A DNA stretch of 64,000 nucleotides from Pseudomonadota bacterium (lineage in GTDB: Bacteria; Desulfobacterota; Desulfobacteria; Desulfobacterales; RPRI01): positions 56,269 to 120,268 of the forward strand of contig JAHITX010000080.1 in assembly GCA_018817425.1 (NCBI GenBank), given 5' to 3'. The notes below the pieces were generated by a model. It saw nothing but the letters and a program-made list of their open reading frames with translations, was not told the DNA's origin and did no database searches. Positions 17,802 to 27,143 of this stretch are shown here, one piece after another. Every line of letters starts with the position of its first letter. Position 1 is the first letter of the stretch. The position numbers were made by a program, and so were the translations under genes.

Positions 17802-18366
17802 AAAGACTCCTTAGCTTATTGTTGGATATTATCCACTCCAGATCAGTGTTTATATGCCTTCAGCCCATTTATGGGCTAAATTGGAGTTTATTAATTAATT
17901 ATAATACTACATAGGAAAAATTCTTTTTCAACAATTTCCAAGGGTAAATACTATAATAATTCTGCAAAGCCGATTATGATAAATAATAAAAGGTAATCGG
18001 AGCATTTGCGAGATATTAATAATGACCCATTGGTGTTTTGTTATTCAAAATATATGTCGATATACTTAAAATGTAAGAGAAAAAGCAGCGAATGAAAAAA
18101 GGTTTGAAGTTTAAGGAGTTTGTTAGCCCCTATAATATATTATCATTTATAACAGATAGATATAAATTGTTAACAACTTGCAAAAAAACATTCTGAATTC
18201 AGTTTTTATCCGGTTTGACATTGCTGATTTGATGCATTAATAAAGATCTCGAAACTAAGTTTACTATTCGTTTCGTCTTATTAGTTACTGCCAATTTATT
18301 GTAAAAAAGGTCTCTTCGGTCAGCAGGTTAATCGGGTTTTCAACTAAAATTTGGAAAATTATTTTT
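17802..18366. other. AT-rich divergent intergenic region before dnaA homologue
   Basis: These 565 bp hold no convincing gene. TTATCCACT (17829-17837) and TTATTCAAA near 18034 are each one mismatch from a DnaA box. Long A/T runs are frequent. The cluster is too weak to call an origin. A promoter-like pair at 18215-18243 is listed separately. Confidence 0.45.
18215..18243 (+). promoter_or_regulatory. possible sigma-70 promoter
   Basis: TTGACA, 17 bases, then TAATAA. The -35 is a perfect consensus; the -10 is weak. It lies about 124 bp before the DnaA-like start and faces that gene. Confidence 0.4.
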
Positions 18367-19710
18367 ATGGAAGTTATCTGGAATTCAATCAAGATTGCGA
18401 TTAAGACAACTATTCCCGGGCACTCGTACAGGATGTGGATAGAACCTCTTGAGTTTAGCGGAGTTCAAAATGGTGTAATGGTTCTTTCGGCTCCAAACCA
18501 GTTTTCCCAAAAAAGAGCCCAGGATAATTATGGCTCTTTAATTCTATCGGAATTAAAGAAGATTTCAGGAGAAGACAACACATTCATGATAGAAGTTTCT
18601 AAAAGGGGGCAAAAAGCCAGGTTGGAAAAAGTGCCGAAAAACAATCAACTACAGCTTCCAACTGAAAGTATCAGGCCTCATTCCGGCAGGTTTTTAAGAA
18701 AGGACTTTACTTTTGATCATTTTGTTGTGGGAGGAAACAACGAATTTGCTTTTACAGCTTCCCTTTCTCTTGCCTCTAAGAAAAATTCTCAGCAGAATTG
18801 TCTTTTTCTACTATCAAAGACCGGAATGGGTAAGAGCCATCTTTCACAGGCTGTAGGTCACCATATTATCTCACAATACCCTACAGAACGTGTTTGTTAT
18901 CTTACTGCCGAAGATTTCAGCAATGAAATGATCCAGTCATTTAAAACAGATTCATTTAATAAGTTCAAAGGAAAATATAGAAAGGAATGTGATATCCTGC
19001 TTTTAGAGGATGTACATTTTTTAAGCGGAAAAGAGCGTACGCAGACAGAGCTTGCCTTAACTCTTGACAGTCTTCTTGATGCCGATAAAAAAATTATATT
19101 TTCAAGTTGTTATCTTCCGGGTGATATTCCTAAGTTAAATGATAAATTAAAATCTCGTTTTTCTTACGGAATTATTTCGGCTATTGAACCCCCTAATTTC
19201 AGAACAAGGGTACGAATCCTTCAAAAGAAAATGCTTTCAAACGGTTATCAGATAAAAGAGGATATTATTAATTATCTTGCAAGCGAACTAACAGATGATG
19301 TGCGCCAGCTTGAAAGCGGACTGATTGGTATAACCGCAAGATCATCTCTTATGGGAGTACCTATAGATCATGAACTTGCCGAGGTCGTAGTTAAAAATAT
19401 TGTTCAAAGAAAGAAAAACATCACAATTGAAGTAATAAAGAAACTTGTTTGCAAGTATTTTAATATTGCATTAAGAGATTTAATCTCAAATTCCCGCAAA
19501 CAGGCAGTTATGCGTCCCAGGCAGATTGCAATTTATCTTGCCCGCCGCTATACTGACTCACCTTTGCAGACAATCGGAAAAAGTTTCAACAAATATCATG
19601 CAACGGCCCTACACTCAATAGGTGTTATTGAAAGGGGTATCAAAGAGAACGGTGCTTTAAAAAAGCAAGTTGAGCTTTTTTGTCAAAAACTGGAGACCGG
19701 CAATTTTTAA
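18367..19710 (+). CDS. dnaA: divergent DnaA-family replication initiator protein
   Basis: The 447-residue protein has the four-domain plan of DnaA: an N-terminal domain I (ARG-free start MEVIWNSIK), a short linker, an AAA+ core and a C-terminal helix-turn-helix with RPRQIAIYLARRYT at 383-396. Several key sites are altered. The P-loop is SKTGMGKS (150-157) with Ser for the first Gly. Walker B reads LLLEDVHFL with Glu-Asp for Asp-Asp. The DNA-contact signature, normally GGRDH, reads FNKYHATALH (407-416), one residue shorter and lacking the Asp. The gene is not next to dnaN. It may be a clade-specific main DnaA or a paralogue with other DNA specificity. Confidence 0.85.
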   Translation: MEVIWNSIKIAIKTTIPGHSYRMWIEPLEFSGVQNGVMVLSAPNQFSQKRAQDNYGSLILSELKKISGEDNTFMIEVSKRGQKARLEKVPKNNQLQLPTESIRPHSGRFLRKDFTFDHFVVGGNNEFAFTASLSLASKKNSQQNCLFLLSKTGMGKSHLSQAVGHHIISQYPTERVCYLTAEDFSNEMIQSFKTDSFNKFKGKYRKECDILLLEDVHFLSGKERTQTELALTLDSLLDADKKIIFSSCYLPGDIPKLNDKLKSRFSYGIISAIEPPNFRTRVRILQKKMLSNGYQIKEDIINYLASELTDDVRQLESGLIGITARSSLMGVPIDHELAEVVVKNIVQRKKNITIEVIKKLVCKYFNIALRDLISNSRKQAVMRPRQIAIYLARRYTDSPLQTIGKSFNKYHATALHSIGVIERGIKENGALKKQVELFCQKLETGNF

Positions 19711-19725
19711 CATTCATATTTTCTT

Positions 19726-21111
19726 ATGATCTTAAAAGATTCCTCTTATAAAAAGATACAGGATATAGTTGGTTCAAAATATTGCAGCAGATCAAAAGAA
19801 GATCTCATCTGTTATTCATACGATGGCACAGCAAACAGATATCTTCCTGATGCTGTAGTATTTCCTGAAAAAACAAGTGAAGTTTCAAGCATATTAAAGC
19901 TTGCAAGCCTTGATGGTTTTTTTGTAATACCACGAGGTTCGGGTACCGGAATGACCGGCGGATCTGTTCCTGTTATGGGCGGAGTGGTTATTGTCATGAA
20001 CCGCTTTAATCATGTTATCGAAATTGACACGGACAATTTTACAGCAACAGTTGAACCCGGAGTTATTACTGCCCAATTTCACAGGGAAGTCGAAAAGTTT
20101 AATCTTTTTTATCCTCCCGATCCCTCCAGTTCGGAATTTTCGACTTTAGGCGGAAATCTTGCAGAGTGCGCAGGAGGTCCCAGAGCTGTAAAATATGGCG
20201 TGACCCGCGATTATGTGCTTGGTCTTGAAGCGGTTCTTCCAACCGGAGAGGTTATTAAGACCGGAGTAAAAACAGCCAAGGGTGTGGTTGGGTATGATTT
20301 GACACGTCTATTAATAGGTTCTGAGGGGACTTTGGGGATAATTACACAAATAACTGTAAAGCTTTTATCCCTTCCGGAATCAGTAAAAACTATGACCGCA
20401 TCTTTTCCTGAACTTGATAAAGCAGCCAAAACCGTTTCTGAAATCATAAGGCAGGGCATTGTTCCAAGAACTATCGAATTTATGGATAAGGAATCCATAA
20501 AATGTGTTGAAAAATATCTTGGTACAGCAATAGCGGCTGATTCTAAAGCACTTCTTATTATAGAAGTTGACGGAAGATCAGATGAGGCTGAATCCTCGAT
20601 AAAACAACTAAAAGAGCTTTGTATATCGCTTGGAGCAAAAGATGTCAGAATCGCCGGATCAAAAGAAGATGCCGCTTTAATCTGGAAGGCCCGCAAGTCA
20701 ATATCACCCGCATTGTTTACATATGCTCCTGACAAAATAAATGAAGATATCGTGGTTCCAAGAAGTAAAATCCCGGATATGGTGCAAAAGATAAATTCAA
20801 TGCGAAATAAAACCGGTCTGACCATTGCAAGTTTTGGACATGCCGGTGACGGGAATATACATTTTAATATAATGCTTGATAAGAAAAACAGTGAGGATTT
20901 AAAGAAGGCCGAAACCGCTATTGAAGAATTGTTTGATTATACTATTGAACTGGGAGGCACAATTTCCGGAGAGCATGGTGTAGGCATTACAAAGGCAGCA
21001 TATATGGCCAAGGAGATAGGCCCTGTTGAAATAGAACTTATGAAAAAGATAAAAAATCTTTTTGATCCTAAAGGGATATTAAATCCCGGTAAAATGTTTG
21101 TAGAGCATTGA
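19726..21111 (+). CDS. glcD: FAD-binding D-lactate/glycolate oxidase-type subunit
   Basis: The 461-residue protein is of the GlcD / FAD-linked oxidase C family. The FAD-binding segment has PRGSGTGMTGGSVPV near 68, and YGVTRDYVLGLE follows near 158. The C-terminal domain has FGHAGDGNIHFNI near 369 and GGTISGEHGVGITK near 413, which hold the metal and catalytic residues. Such enzymes oxidise D-lactate, glycolate or related 2-hydroxyacids at the membrane, passing electrons to a Fe-S partner subunit. No partner Fe-S gene follows here. It starts 15 bp after the DnaA-like gene and may share its transcript. Confidence 0.88.
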   Translation: MILKDSSYKKIQDIVGSKYCSRSKEDLICYSYDGTANRYLPDAVVFPEKTSEVSSILKLASLDGFFVIPRGSGTGMTGGSVPVMGGVVIVMNRFNHVIEIDTDNFTATVEPGVITAQFHREVEKFNLFYPPDPSSSEFSTLGGNLAECAGGPRAVKYGVTRDYVLGLEAVLPTGEVIKTGVKTAKGVVGYDLTRLLIGSEGTLGIITQITVKLLSLPESVKTMTASFPELDKAAKTVSEIIRQGIVPRTIEFMDKESIKCVEKYLGTAIAADSKALLIIEVDGRSDEAESSIKQLKELCISLGAKDVRIAGSKEDAALIWKARKSISPALFTYAPDKINEDIVVPRSKIPDMVQKINSMRNKTGLTIASFGHAGDGNIHFNIMLDKKNSEDLKKAETAIEELFDYTIELGGTISGEHGVGITKAAYMAKEIGPVEIELMKKIKNLFDPKGILNPGKMFVEH

Positions 21112-21250
21112 TTATTTTATTGAAACTACTCTTCCAAATAATTATTTCCGTTCAAATAATCCAGGGCATAGGTTGGTATAAATAAAAATATTTAATCAAA
21201 ATGAAGCTTGTGCCGATATATTCATATGGTATATTTCATAAAGTAACAGG

Positions 21251-21277
21251 TTGACATTTTTTGCACAAACCTATAAT
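21251..21277 (+). promoter_or_regulatory. possible sigma-70 promoter
   Basis: TTGACA and TATAAT, both perfect consensus hexamers, with a 15-base spacer that is shorter than the usual 16-18. It lies 110 bp before the small secreted protein gene and points at it. Confidence 0.5.
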
Positions 21278-21386
21278 AAAGAATATGTAACTGATGTTTA
21301 ATTATTAGATTTTTTGGATTTGATCGGCAGCAAACAACCGGTTCTCATTATAAAAATATAATGTTATAAACTTTACAGGTGAACCC

Positions 21387-21773
21387 ATGAGAATAAAACT
21401 TCTTGTTACGGTTTCTCTTATCTTAGTCCTTGCTTTTGGCGTAAGTGCTTTTGGGGGAAGCAATATACGGAAGAATACTTTTACTTTTTCCGCTCCTGTT
21501 TTTGAAGTGGAAGATCTTATTGCCGAATTGCAAGATAACGGTAGTAATGTACTTGTTTCCGGAAAGATAAAAAACTTAAGTCATCATCCTGTAAAAGGAT
21601 ATGTAATAATATATTTAAAAGATAGTAAAGATCAAGTAGTAGGGTATGTAGAAGCCACTGTTAATGATCAAAGATCTTTTCAGCATGGCAAAGCCGGAAG
21701 ATTCGAAACCGCCTTTAATATAGACAATATCCCTAATATCCAAAATGTTGTAGTAGAATTTGTGGATAAGTGA
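21387..21773 (+). CDS. small exported FxLYD-like domain protein
   Basis: The 128-residue protein has a signal peptide (LLVTVSLILVLAFGVSAFG) and then a single beta-sandwich-like domain. The pattern VSGKIKNLSHHPVKGYVIIY followed by DSKDQVVGYVEATV and an F-rich strand resembles the FxLYD domain found on exported proteins of Gram-negative bacteria. It is probably periplasmic and its function is unknown. It stands alone: the upstream gene ends 275 bp away, and the downstream RDD gene is convergent, 46 bp apart. Confidence 0.7.
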   Translation: MRIKLLVTVSLILVLAFGVSAFGGSNIRKNTFTFSAPVFEVEDLIAELQDNGSNVLVSGKIKNLSHHPVKGYVIIYLKDSKDQVVGYVEATVNDQRSFQHGKAGRFETAFNIDNIPNIQNVVVEFVDK

Positions 21774-21819
21774 GGATTTAATAAACTCGATATACCCGGA
21801 TAAAATCAGGTATAAAATC

Positions 21820-22587
21820 TCAACCATCATAGCGAAAAAGTATATCTACCGCATTTCTTGTATATTGTTCATCCGATAAACCGTCTGTTGCTTCCTGGGG
21901 AAATTTAGCTATAGTTTTGAAATGGTACCCAATTTGTGTAAAGAGTTCAACTCTTGCAACCGGATCCATCGCTTCGCGTCTTAAAAGAGCCTGAAGACCT
22001 ATATCGGCTTCCACCTGGCTTGTGTTCTGGCGAAGCCTTGCTCCGATATGCGGGTAATTTCTGAAAGAATTATATTTATCCGAAAAGATTTGTGCAAAGT
22101 CGGGTTTCTGGGGTTCATATGAGCGAATAACAATAGTATTGGCTGCTATATCTCCCAGTCTTTGAGCTTGTTTTGATATAAGAACCGAAAGCCCTCCGAC
22201 CATGTAAAGAGCGGGTAGTGCATCTACAAAGCGGAGCAGATTCCTGATGATAATCTGGCCTGGTTTAAGACGCAGGCCGTTAACATCCATAACTCTTAAT
22301 TTGAAAAGCCTTTTTCCAAGTGTTTGTCCGTTTAAGTACCATTCAAGAAGTATCGAATACCCGATTGAAATAACGAAGTAAGAAAGCATAATGGCTGCTG
22401 TTTTCAAATCAGCACTGAATATAAAAAAAGCGCTTAATACAGTTGTTGCAACTTTGGCGATTAACATAATACAAAACAAATCAATCAGCCAGGCAAGAAA
22501 ACGTGTGACAGGCCCGGCCAGAAGCAGAGAAAATACCACGCCTTCCGGAGTTACAATTCTTAATGTGTTTGTTTTTTTTTCGTTCAT
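21820..22587 (-). CDS. RDD family membrane protein
   Basis: The 255-residue protein contains an RDD domain: FLAWLIDLFCIMLIAK at about 29-44 with the Arg/Asp signature, a second helix pair, and GQTLGKRLFKLRVMDVNG near 87. The C-terminal ~90 residues are soluble. It is the last gene of the minus-strand MoxR-type cluster and overlaps the SpoIIM-like gene by 4 bp (ATGA). RDD proteins are membrane proteins, some linked to ion exchange, but the role of this one is not known. It ends convergently with the small exported protein. Confidence 0.85.
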   Translation of the reverse strand: MNEKKTNTLRIVTPEGVVFSLLLAGPVTRFLAWLIDLFCIMLIAKVATTVLSAFFIFSADLKTAAIMLSYFVISIGYSILLEWYLNGQTLGKRLFKLRVMDVNGLRLKPGQIIIRNLLRFVDALPALYMVGGLSVLISKQAQRLGDIAANTIVIRSYEPQKPDFAQIFSDKYNSFRNYPHIGARLRQNTSQVEADIGLQALLRREAMDPVARVELFTQIGYHFKTIAKFPQEATDGLSDEQYTRNAVDILFRYDG

Positions 22588-23591
22588 AAAGTCGATTTTT
22601 TAAAATTTTGTCTTCCTGAAAATGAAAGAAATAATATCAAGAGAACCAGCTCAACTATGCCAAATGCGATTTTTAATTCGTAAGAAATAACCGGTTCGTG
22701 ATATTGGGAAAGAAAAGCCTCAATAATGCCGGCCCAGATAAGCATTACCGATACTCCTCCGATTAAGGTTACAATATCAGAAGAAATTTCTCTTAAACGT
22801 TGCCGCAATGATATAGGTTTTCCCCATCCGATTAAAGCTCCTGCAATAACAAGTCCTGCTTGTGCTGCGATAAGAATGGCAGGAATCTCCACAGAACCGT
22901 GCGGTAAAAGCCAGCCTAATAAAAATTTGGTTTTTCCAGCCAGAACATAGTCTGCAATTACAGCTCCCAGCATAGTTCCATTCACAAAAAGAACAAGAAT
23001 TGTTCCAACTCCCCATGTTATGCCAAGTCCCATCGCGAAAATTGAAACCCTGATATTATTAGTCATCAGATGTGCTGAAAAATATGATTTATGTCCCGCC
23101 ATCCGGTCTTCTTTGGCGCTTTCTTCTTTTGCCACACGTTCGGAAGGATCAATCATAAGATTGGAAAACGGCATGAGAATTTCTTTTGAGTCTGTATCAA
23201 ATGCAATTGCCGCAATACCGAAGATGCACCCGGCAGAAATTATTGCAAGAGATATCCAAAATGCTGCTATCTGTTTGCGAAATGTTTGCGGAAAAGTTTT
23301 AAACAACCATTTTAAGAAATTAAATTTTTCAGTATTTTTCCTGCTTTCATTAATCTCGGAGTATGCTCTTGCGACAAGTGATTCAAGATAGACTTTAATA
23401 TCCTGCTCTGCTGAAAAGTTCATTATTTTGGCAAGATCGGAAGATGCGCGCTGATACAAATAATGAAATCTTTTAACCCCTGACAGATCAAAAGAAAACC
23501 CTGCATCTTTATCCAGATTTTCCAGTTTTTCTTCCAGTTCGGACCAGAAAGGCTGTTCTTCTTTGATAAAATTGTTCAAATCAATGATCAT
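22584..23591 (-). CDS. SpoIIM/DUF95 family membrane protein
   Basis: The 335-residue protein has a cytoplasmic N-terminal part (ending near 125) and about five membrane helices, including FWISLAIISAGCIFGIAAIA. NNIRVSIFAMGLGITWGVG and LLPHGSVEIPAILIAAQAGL are signature blocks of the stage II sporulation M family. The organism shows no sporulation genes here, so the family name does not imply sporulation. I place the start at 23591, where ATGA overlaps the DUF58 stop; a 43-residue upstream extension in the same frame lies inside DUF58 and is unlike the family. Confidence 0.88.
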   Translation of the reverse strand: MIIDLNNFIKEEQPFWSELEEKLENLDKDAGFSFDLSGVKRFHYLYQRASSDLAKIMNFSAEQDIKVYLESLVARAYSEINESRKNTEKFNFLKWLFKTFPQTFRKQIAAFWISLAIISAGCIFGIAAIAFDTDSKEILMPFSNLMIDPSERVAKEESAKEDRMAGHKSYFSAHLMTNNIRVSIFAMGLGITWGVGTILVLFVNGTMLGAVIADYVLAGKTKFLLGWLLPHGSVEIPAILIAAQAGLVIAGALIGWGKPISLRQRLREISSDIVTLIGGVSVMLIWAGIIEAFLSQYHEPVISYELKIAFGIVELVLLILFLSFSGRQNFKKSTL

Positions 23592-24976
23592 AATATTTGT
23601 CTTTGCTTGATATTGATATAATTTGAGATCAATTGCGAGCACAATCTGCGACTTTCCAGAAGAAAAAAATCGGCCCCCTGTCTTGCAAGGGAAACATTCA
23701 GCTCCCTTAACCGGTTCCACACGATATGGCCTCCCAGATCCTGATAAACAGAGTTTATAGACATAATATCGGAAGATGAAAAAATTGAATTAGCGGCGGC
23801 CGGTTTTATCATATTTGCCATAATTAAATGATACCTGCTTAATATGTGGATGTGTTTTATAAAGTCTTCAGACATAACAGGGTCATCAAGGCTTGTTAAA
23901 ATAATCATTAAAGCTCTTTTTCTTATCCGTGTACCGGCAAACGTAAATAATTCACGAAAATCAGGAGTTACACGGTTCGGATCGGCATTATAAAGAGAAT
24001 CTCTGCATATACTATAATGAGCCTTCCCACTTTTTGCTTTTATAAAAAGGCTGACCCGATCTGAAAAAAGTACTATCCCATAATTGTCGCCGTGCTTTTC
24101 AGCAGTTTTCCCGATCATCAAGGCTGCTGTAATGTATCTGTCTAAAATCGTTTCCTGCGGAAATATGCTACTATTATTATCAGCAGATCTTCTTTCTTTT
24201 CCAAGCAGACCATTGTTAAAAATATGGGCATTTCGTGCGCTCATCCTGGATGCATCAATCATGACATAGATATCCTGGGTTCGTTCCACCTGAAAGACTT
24301 TTGTGACCGGCAAGCTACGTTTTGCTGTTGCTTTCCAGTGGATATCTTCATAACTGTCTCCGGGATTATAGTCTCTTAGTTTTTCAAATTCACGGCCTTT
24401 TCCGATTTGCCTTCTTGCGTGTGCTCCCATGCTTTTATCTGCGGATAATGCTGCAAGAAGTTTGTTTTCTGAAAAAAGATCAGGATAAACTCTTATCTCG
24501 CAGTAAATAGGAAAGGTCGTGCGTTTTGCCCACAGGCCTGCAAGAGATTTTTTCTCAAGATAGCATTTATTTAACAGATATTGCCCTTTTTTTAAACCCT
24601 TAACAGGCCATGCTATAGCGCTGCTAATTTCTTTGGAAGAAAGATTGAAAAAGATATCCTGATTTTCTGAAAATAATTGATCCGGAAACAAAAGCCCTAA
24701 TCTGATTGGCCCATTTTGTGGTGCATCATTTTTAATTATAATTTTAATTGCAGAAGACCTGCCCACAGATATTCTGACCAATTCATTGCATTCTATCCGG
24801 ATACCATCAAATGAACGAACAGATAAAAAGGCGTCAACAGTAGCAGCCAAAACAAAAACAAAGATAATTGCATAGGAGAGTATTGCTGCTGAGGAAATCA
24901 CAGATGCAAGTATTGTAAATGGAATACATATAACTGCAAATAAAAATAGAAGTCTGCTGGTTGGAATCAGGTTCAT
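23588..24976 (-). CDS. DUF58 domain protein
   Basis: The 462-residue protein has two N-terminal membrane segments and then the DUF58 core GKGREFEKLRDYNPGDSYED near 200 followed by IHWKATAKR, the family signature. After it comes a von Willebrand A-like fold, with IYVMIDASRMSARN where a metal site DxSxS would be; the fifth position is Met, so the site may be degenerate. DUF58 proteins are regularly encoded next to MoxR ATPases. The gene overlaps its neighbours by 4 bp on both sides, which implies coupled translation. Confidence 0.88.
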   Translation of the reverse strand: MNLIPTSRLLFLFAVICIPFTILASVISSAAILSYAIIFVFVLAATVDAFLSVRSFDGIRIECNELVRISVGRSSAIKIIIKNDAPQNGPIRLGLLFPDQLFSENQDIFFNLSSKEISSAIAWPVKGLKKGQYLLNKCYLEKKSLAGLWAKRTTFPIYCEIRVYPDLFSENKLLAALSADKSMGAHARRQIGKGREFEKLRDYNPGDSYEDIHWKATAKRSLPVTKVFQVERTQDIYVMIDASRMSARNAHIFNNGLLGKERRSADNNSSIFPQETILDRYITAALMIGKTAEKHGDNYGIVLFSDRVSLFIKAKSGKAHYSICRDSLYNADPNRVTPDFRELFTFAGTRIRKRALMIILTSLDDPVMSEDFIKHIHILSRYHLIMANMIKPAAANSIFSSSDIMSINSVYQDLGGHIVWNRLRELNVSLARQGADFFLLESRRLCSQLISNYINIKQRQIL

Positions 24977-25938
24977 CTCGGCACAGCAATATCCTGTAAT
25001 ATTGTATTAATTACTTCCTGTATGGTCAGTCCTTCTATTTCATATTCAGGCCTTAAAATTATCCGGTGTTCAAGAGCCGGTACAGCCAGATATTTTATAT
25101 CGTCAGGAGTTACAAAATCCCTTCCATTTATTGCAGCAAATGCCCTGCATGCCTGAATCAGGGCCTGGGTGGCTCTGGGCCCGGCACCTATCATTATTGA
25201 CTGGTTTGTTCGAGTGCTTCTTACTATCTCAACAATGTAATCGATTAGTTCTTCACGAATAATTATACCGGTTAAAAGTTGCCGGAGCTTATCAAGCAAT
25301 TTGGGCGTAAGTATTTGTTTAACAGCCCCTGCTGCAAGTATTTCTTCAGGAGAATCATTTCCAAGCATTTTTTTTGCTAAAATCAATTCTTCGTCACGAT
25401 CCGGATAATCCATTGTTATTTTAAAGAGAAACCTGTCTTTTTGAGCTTCAGGTAATGGATATGTGCCTTCATATTCAATCGGGTTTTGCGTAGCAAATAC
25501 TGTAAAATATGGAGAAAGGTGGTAAGTATCATTATCAATGGTTACAGATTTTTCCTGCATGGCCTGAAGTAGCGCTGACTGGGTTTTGGCCGGTGCGCGG
25601 TTGATTTCGTCCGCAAGCAGAAATGTGGTAAACACAGGGCCTTTAATCAGAGAAAAAGAGCTGTCTTTGATATTGAATACATTTGTTCCTGTAATATCAC
25701 TTGGCATTAAATCGGGCGTAAATTGTATTCTTGAAAAATCGCAACCAAGGACAAAGGCTAATGTTCTGACAAGAAGAGTTTTTGCAATACCCGGAACTCC
25801 TTCTATAAGCACATGGTTGCCTGTAAAAATTGCTATCAGGGACTTATCAATCACATGGTTCTGACCTATAATGACTTTGGAAACTTCTTGTCTTATAAGC
25901 TCAAGCACTTTTGCAAGTTTATCAGTGTCGGCATTCAT
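24973..25938 (-). CDS. MoxR family AAA+ ATPase
   Basis: The 321-residue protein is a MoxR ATPase. The P-loop GVPGIAKTLLVRTLA is near 46, Walker B FLLADEINRAPAKTQSALLQ near 106, the sensor AQNPIEYEGTYPLPEAQKDRF near 149 and AGPRATQALI near 252. MoxR proteins act as chaperone-like ATPases that mature or assemble protein complexes, often with a partner carrying a VWA domain, here DUF58. It lies in the middle of the cluster and overlaps both neighbours by 4 bp. Confidence 0.93.
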   Translation of the reverse strand: MNADTDKLAKVLELIRQEVSKVIIGQNHVIDKSLIAIFTGNHVLIEGVPGIAKTLLVRTLAFVLGCDFSRIQFTPDLMPSDITGTNVFNIKDSSFSLIKGPVFTTFLLADEINRAPAKTQSALLQAMQEKSVTIDNDTYHLSPYFTVFATQNPIEYEGTYPLPEAQKDRFLFKITMDYPDRDEELILAKKMLGNDSPEEILAAGAVKQILTPKLLDKLRQLLTGIIIREELIDYIVEIVRSTRTNQSIMIGAGPRATQALIQACRAFAAINGRDFVTPDDIKYLAVPALEHRIILRPEYEIEGLTIQEVINTILQDIAVPR

Positions 25939-27143
25939 CTGTTTTTCCCTTCCGATAGTAGTTTAAATATTTTGCGATATCCTTCAACCGGCTCGATAGA
26001 CGGTTTTGTACCATCTTCTTTTGTTTGAACCGTTTGTTTTATTTTTTTTAATAACTCCATATTATGTTTTGAAGAGTTATGGCCTGAAGCAAAAGATTTT
26101 TCCCATTCGTTAATGCAAATGTTTAATAATTTATCTTTATTAATATTTCGCTTAAGCAGGCTTATTAAACCTGAAGATTGATCCCTTGCAGAGACCTGGG
26201 GTGCTTTTACAGTGTCAAAAGGCGGCAAAAAATGGGAAGAATTTTTCCGGATAAATAATATAGCAAAAATAAATATAGCGATTACCGGGCCGTAAAGATT
26301 ATATTTTAATATCAAAGATGTGATCCCGGGATTTTTTTGAATTCCCAAATGGGCTTCATCAAAGATGATATTGCTGTTTTTACCGATCATAAATGTTAAT
26401 AGCGCCGGTGTACTTTCATTTCTGAGTCCTTCATTACTGATAAAATAAGTATCAGTACATATTATTATTGACCCGTTTCCGTATTTTCTTTCGATAATTA
26501 CAGGGTCATCCTCTACTGTTGCAATAATATCCCATTCTTTGGAAAGTTTAGTTAAAAAAAGTTTCGAGTGCCATGAAACACTTCCATAAGGACTATGTGA
26601 AATAAGGTTGTTTTGGTTTGGGGTTTTCTTGTTGTCTTTATCATTTGAAGTTATAGTGTCATATTCAAAACCCCATTTATTTAAAAGGGAAACCACATTA
26701 CATGGTTTTAAATTATCTTTTTCATCTTCGACTTCTTTTTTTTGCTTTTTAATATTATCAATAACAAAGTTTTTATTTACCGGTTTAAGACTTATAACTA
26801 AATGCCCACCGGATAATACAAACCTGTTTAGAGCTTCAAAGTGTGATTTTGGCATACCGTATAGGGAAGAAGGATGCATCCCTAAATAAAATAAAACGGA
26901 ATTATTATTGGGTTTTGTATTTATTATTGGAGTATAATTTCTTTTAACTGTTAAAGATTTCAAATTTAATAAAGAGTCGTGAAAGGCCATGCAGCCTAAT
27001 GGATCGGATCTTAATGTGGAGTAAACAGGATAAATATCGCCGGACTCAAATCTTACAGCAAACAACCTGAATATTCCAAAAATAAGAACAGAGATGATAA
27101 TAACAAAGAATATAAAAGACAGTTTGTTATTTCGCAAAAGCAA
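25935..27143 (-). CDS. DUF4350 domain membrane protein
   Basis: The 402-residue protein has an N-terminal helix (FIFFVIIISVLIFGIFRLF), a large extracytoplasmic region with DUF4350 features (SGGHLVISLKPV near 111 and YGNGSIIICTDTYFISNEGL near 225) and a second helix YGPVIAIFIFAILFIRK near 287. The C-terminal ~100 residues are cytoplasmic. The middle region resembles glutamine-amidotransferase-like sensing folds. It overlaps MoxR by 4 bp and the DUF4129 gene by 17 bp, so it is a fixed part of the operon. Its role is unknown. Confidence 0.78.
   Translation of the reverse strand: MLLRNNKLSFIFFVIIISVLIFGIFRLFAVRFESGDIYPVYSTLRSDPLGCMAFHDSLLNLKSLTVKRNYTPIINTKPNNNSVLFYLGMHPSSLYGMPKSHFEALNRFVLSGGHLVISLKPVNKNFVIDNIKKQKKEVEDEKDNLKPCNVVSLLNKWGFEYDTITSNDKDNKKTPNQNNLISHSPYGSVSWHSKLFLTKLSKEWDIIATVEDDPVIIERKYGNGSIIICTDTYFISNEGLRNESTPALLTFMIGKNSNIIFDEAHLGIQKNPGITSLILKYNLYGPVIAIFIFAILFIRKNSSHFLPPFDTVKAPQVSARDQSSGLISLLKRNINKDKLLNICINEWEKSFASGHNSSKHNMELLKKIKQTVQTKEDGTKPSIEPVEGYRKIFKLLSEGKNR

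Noticed and set aside
17802..18366. Replication origin next to the dnaA homologue
   Set aside because: Only two one-mismatch DnaA boxes are present and no ordered cluster or dnaN neighbour exists.
20211..20825. 204-codon open frame on the minus strand opposite glcD
   Set aside because: It lies wholly inside a well-supported gene, has no ribosome site or recognisable motif, and mirrors the codon bias of the plus strand.
23592..23720. 43-residue N-terminal extension of the SpoIIM-like protein
   Set aside because: It is read entirely from within DUF58; the ATG at 23591 in an ATGA overlap gives a normal family N-terminus.
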